Shown in pieces: positions 5,135-5,157 of a DNA stretch of 5,157 nt. The position numbers were made by a program, and so were the translations under genes. Each line of letters starts with the position of its first letter. Positions within the stretch are counted from its first letter, which is position 1. A model generated the notes under the pieces. It did not search any database. It was not told the DNA's origin and saw nothing but the letters and a program-made list of their open reading frames with translations. Origin of the DNA: Elusimicrobiota bacterium (GTDB lineage: Bacteria > Elusimicrobiota > UBA8919); NCBI GenBank assembly GCA_003452965.1, contig DMMW01000080.1, positions 1-5,157 of the forward strand, read 5' to 3'.

Positions 5135-5157
5135 GCAAGTTAACGCAAGTTAACGCA
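5135..5157. repeat. 10-bp tandem repeat GCAAGTTAAC, cut by window end
   Basis: GCAAGTTAAC occurs at 5135-5144 and 5145-5154, and GCA at 5155-5157 begins a third unit. A looser relative, TAACCATGCAAG, precedes it. The array may continue past the window. Each unit contains the palindrome GTTAAC. Confidence 0.7.

Larger units (their letters stand above)
4222..5157. other. 936-bp AT-rich region without a convincing gene
   Basis: No reading frame here has family-like protein sequence, a ribosome site and reasonable length together. The region holds recurring TTGCC/TTGCT-type repeats, interrupted palindromes, decamer tandem repeats and a purine-rich strand, listed separately. I saw no tRNA, no CRISPR array and no transposase remnant. 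It could be a regulatory region for a gene beyond the window, decayed sequence, or a repeat-rich intergenic region. Confidence 0.6.

Overview
The window is AT-rich bacterial DNA and carries three supportable genes, all on the plus strand. It opens with a GC-richer tandem repeat and ends in a long gene-poor stretch. There is no rRNA or tRNA to place the organism. A cytosolic GH57 glycosidase and an OmpR/PhoB-type regulator pair in a very AT-rich background suggest an uncultured, probably anaerobic bacterium. A phylum such as Elusimicrobiota or Omnitrophota is only a guess.

Positions 1-190 hold two perfect 80-bp tandem units (31-110, 111-190) and the 3' end of a diverged third (1-30). Each unit can fold into hairpins. 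The diverged copy keeps one hairpin through three compensatory base-pair changes, so the fold itself looks selected. Positions 230-2374 encode a 714-residue GH57 alpha-glucan hydrolase, probably for glycogen or maltodextrin turnover. The open frame running back to position 8 is read-through of the repeat.

Positions 2582-3277 and 3529-4221 encode two winged-helix response regulators. Their first 435 bp (receiver plus linker) are identical except for four bases, and identity begins at the start codon. From codon 146 on, the DNA-binding domains match at only about half of positions. The pair therefore looks like one input module driving two outputs, made by recent receiver duplication or by gene conversion. 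No histidine kinase lies in the window. The first gene has a good ribosome binding site and the second has none. The second has a strong candidate promoter whose -35 box is preceded by two 11-bp-spaced direct repeats, the geometry PhoB/OmpR-type regulators use.

Positions 4222-5157 contain no convincing gene. They do contain relatives of the repeat upstream of the second regulator, AT-rich interrupted palindromes, a perfect 16-bp palindrome, two decamer tandem repeats and a purine-rich strand. Nothing in the sequence links the glycosidase to the regulators beyond proximity.
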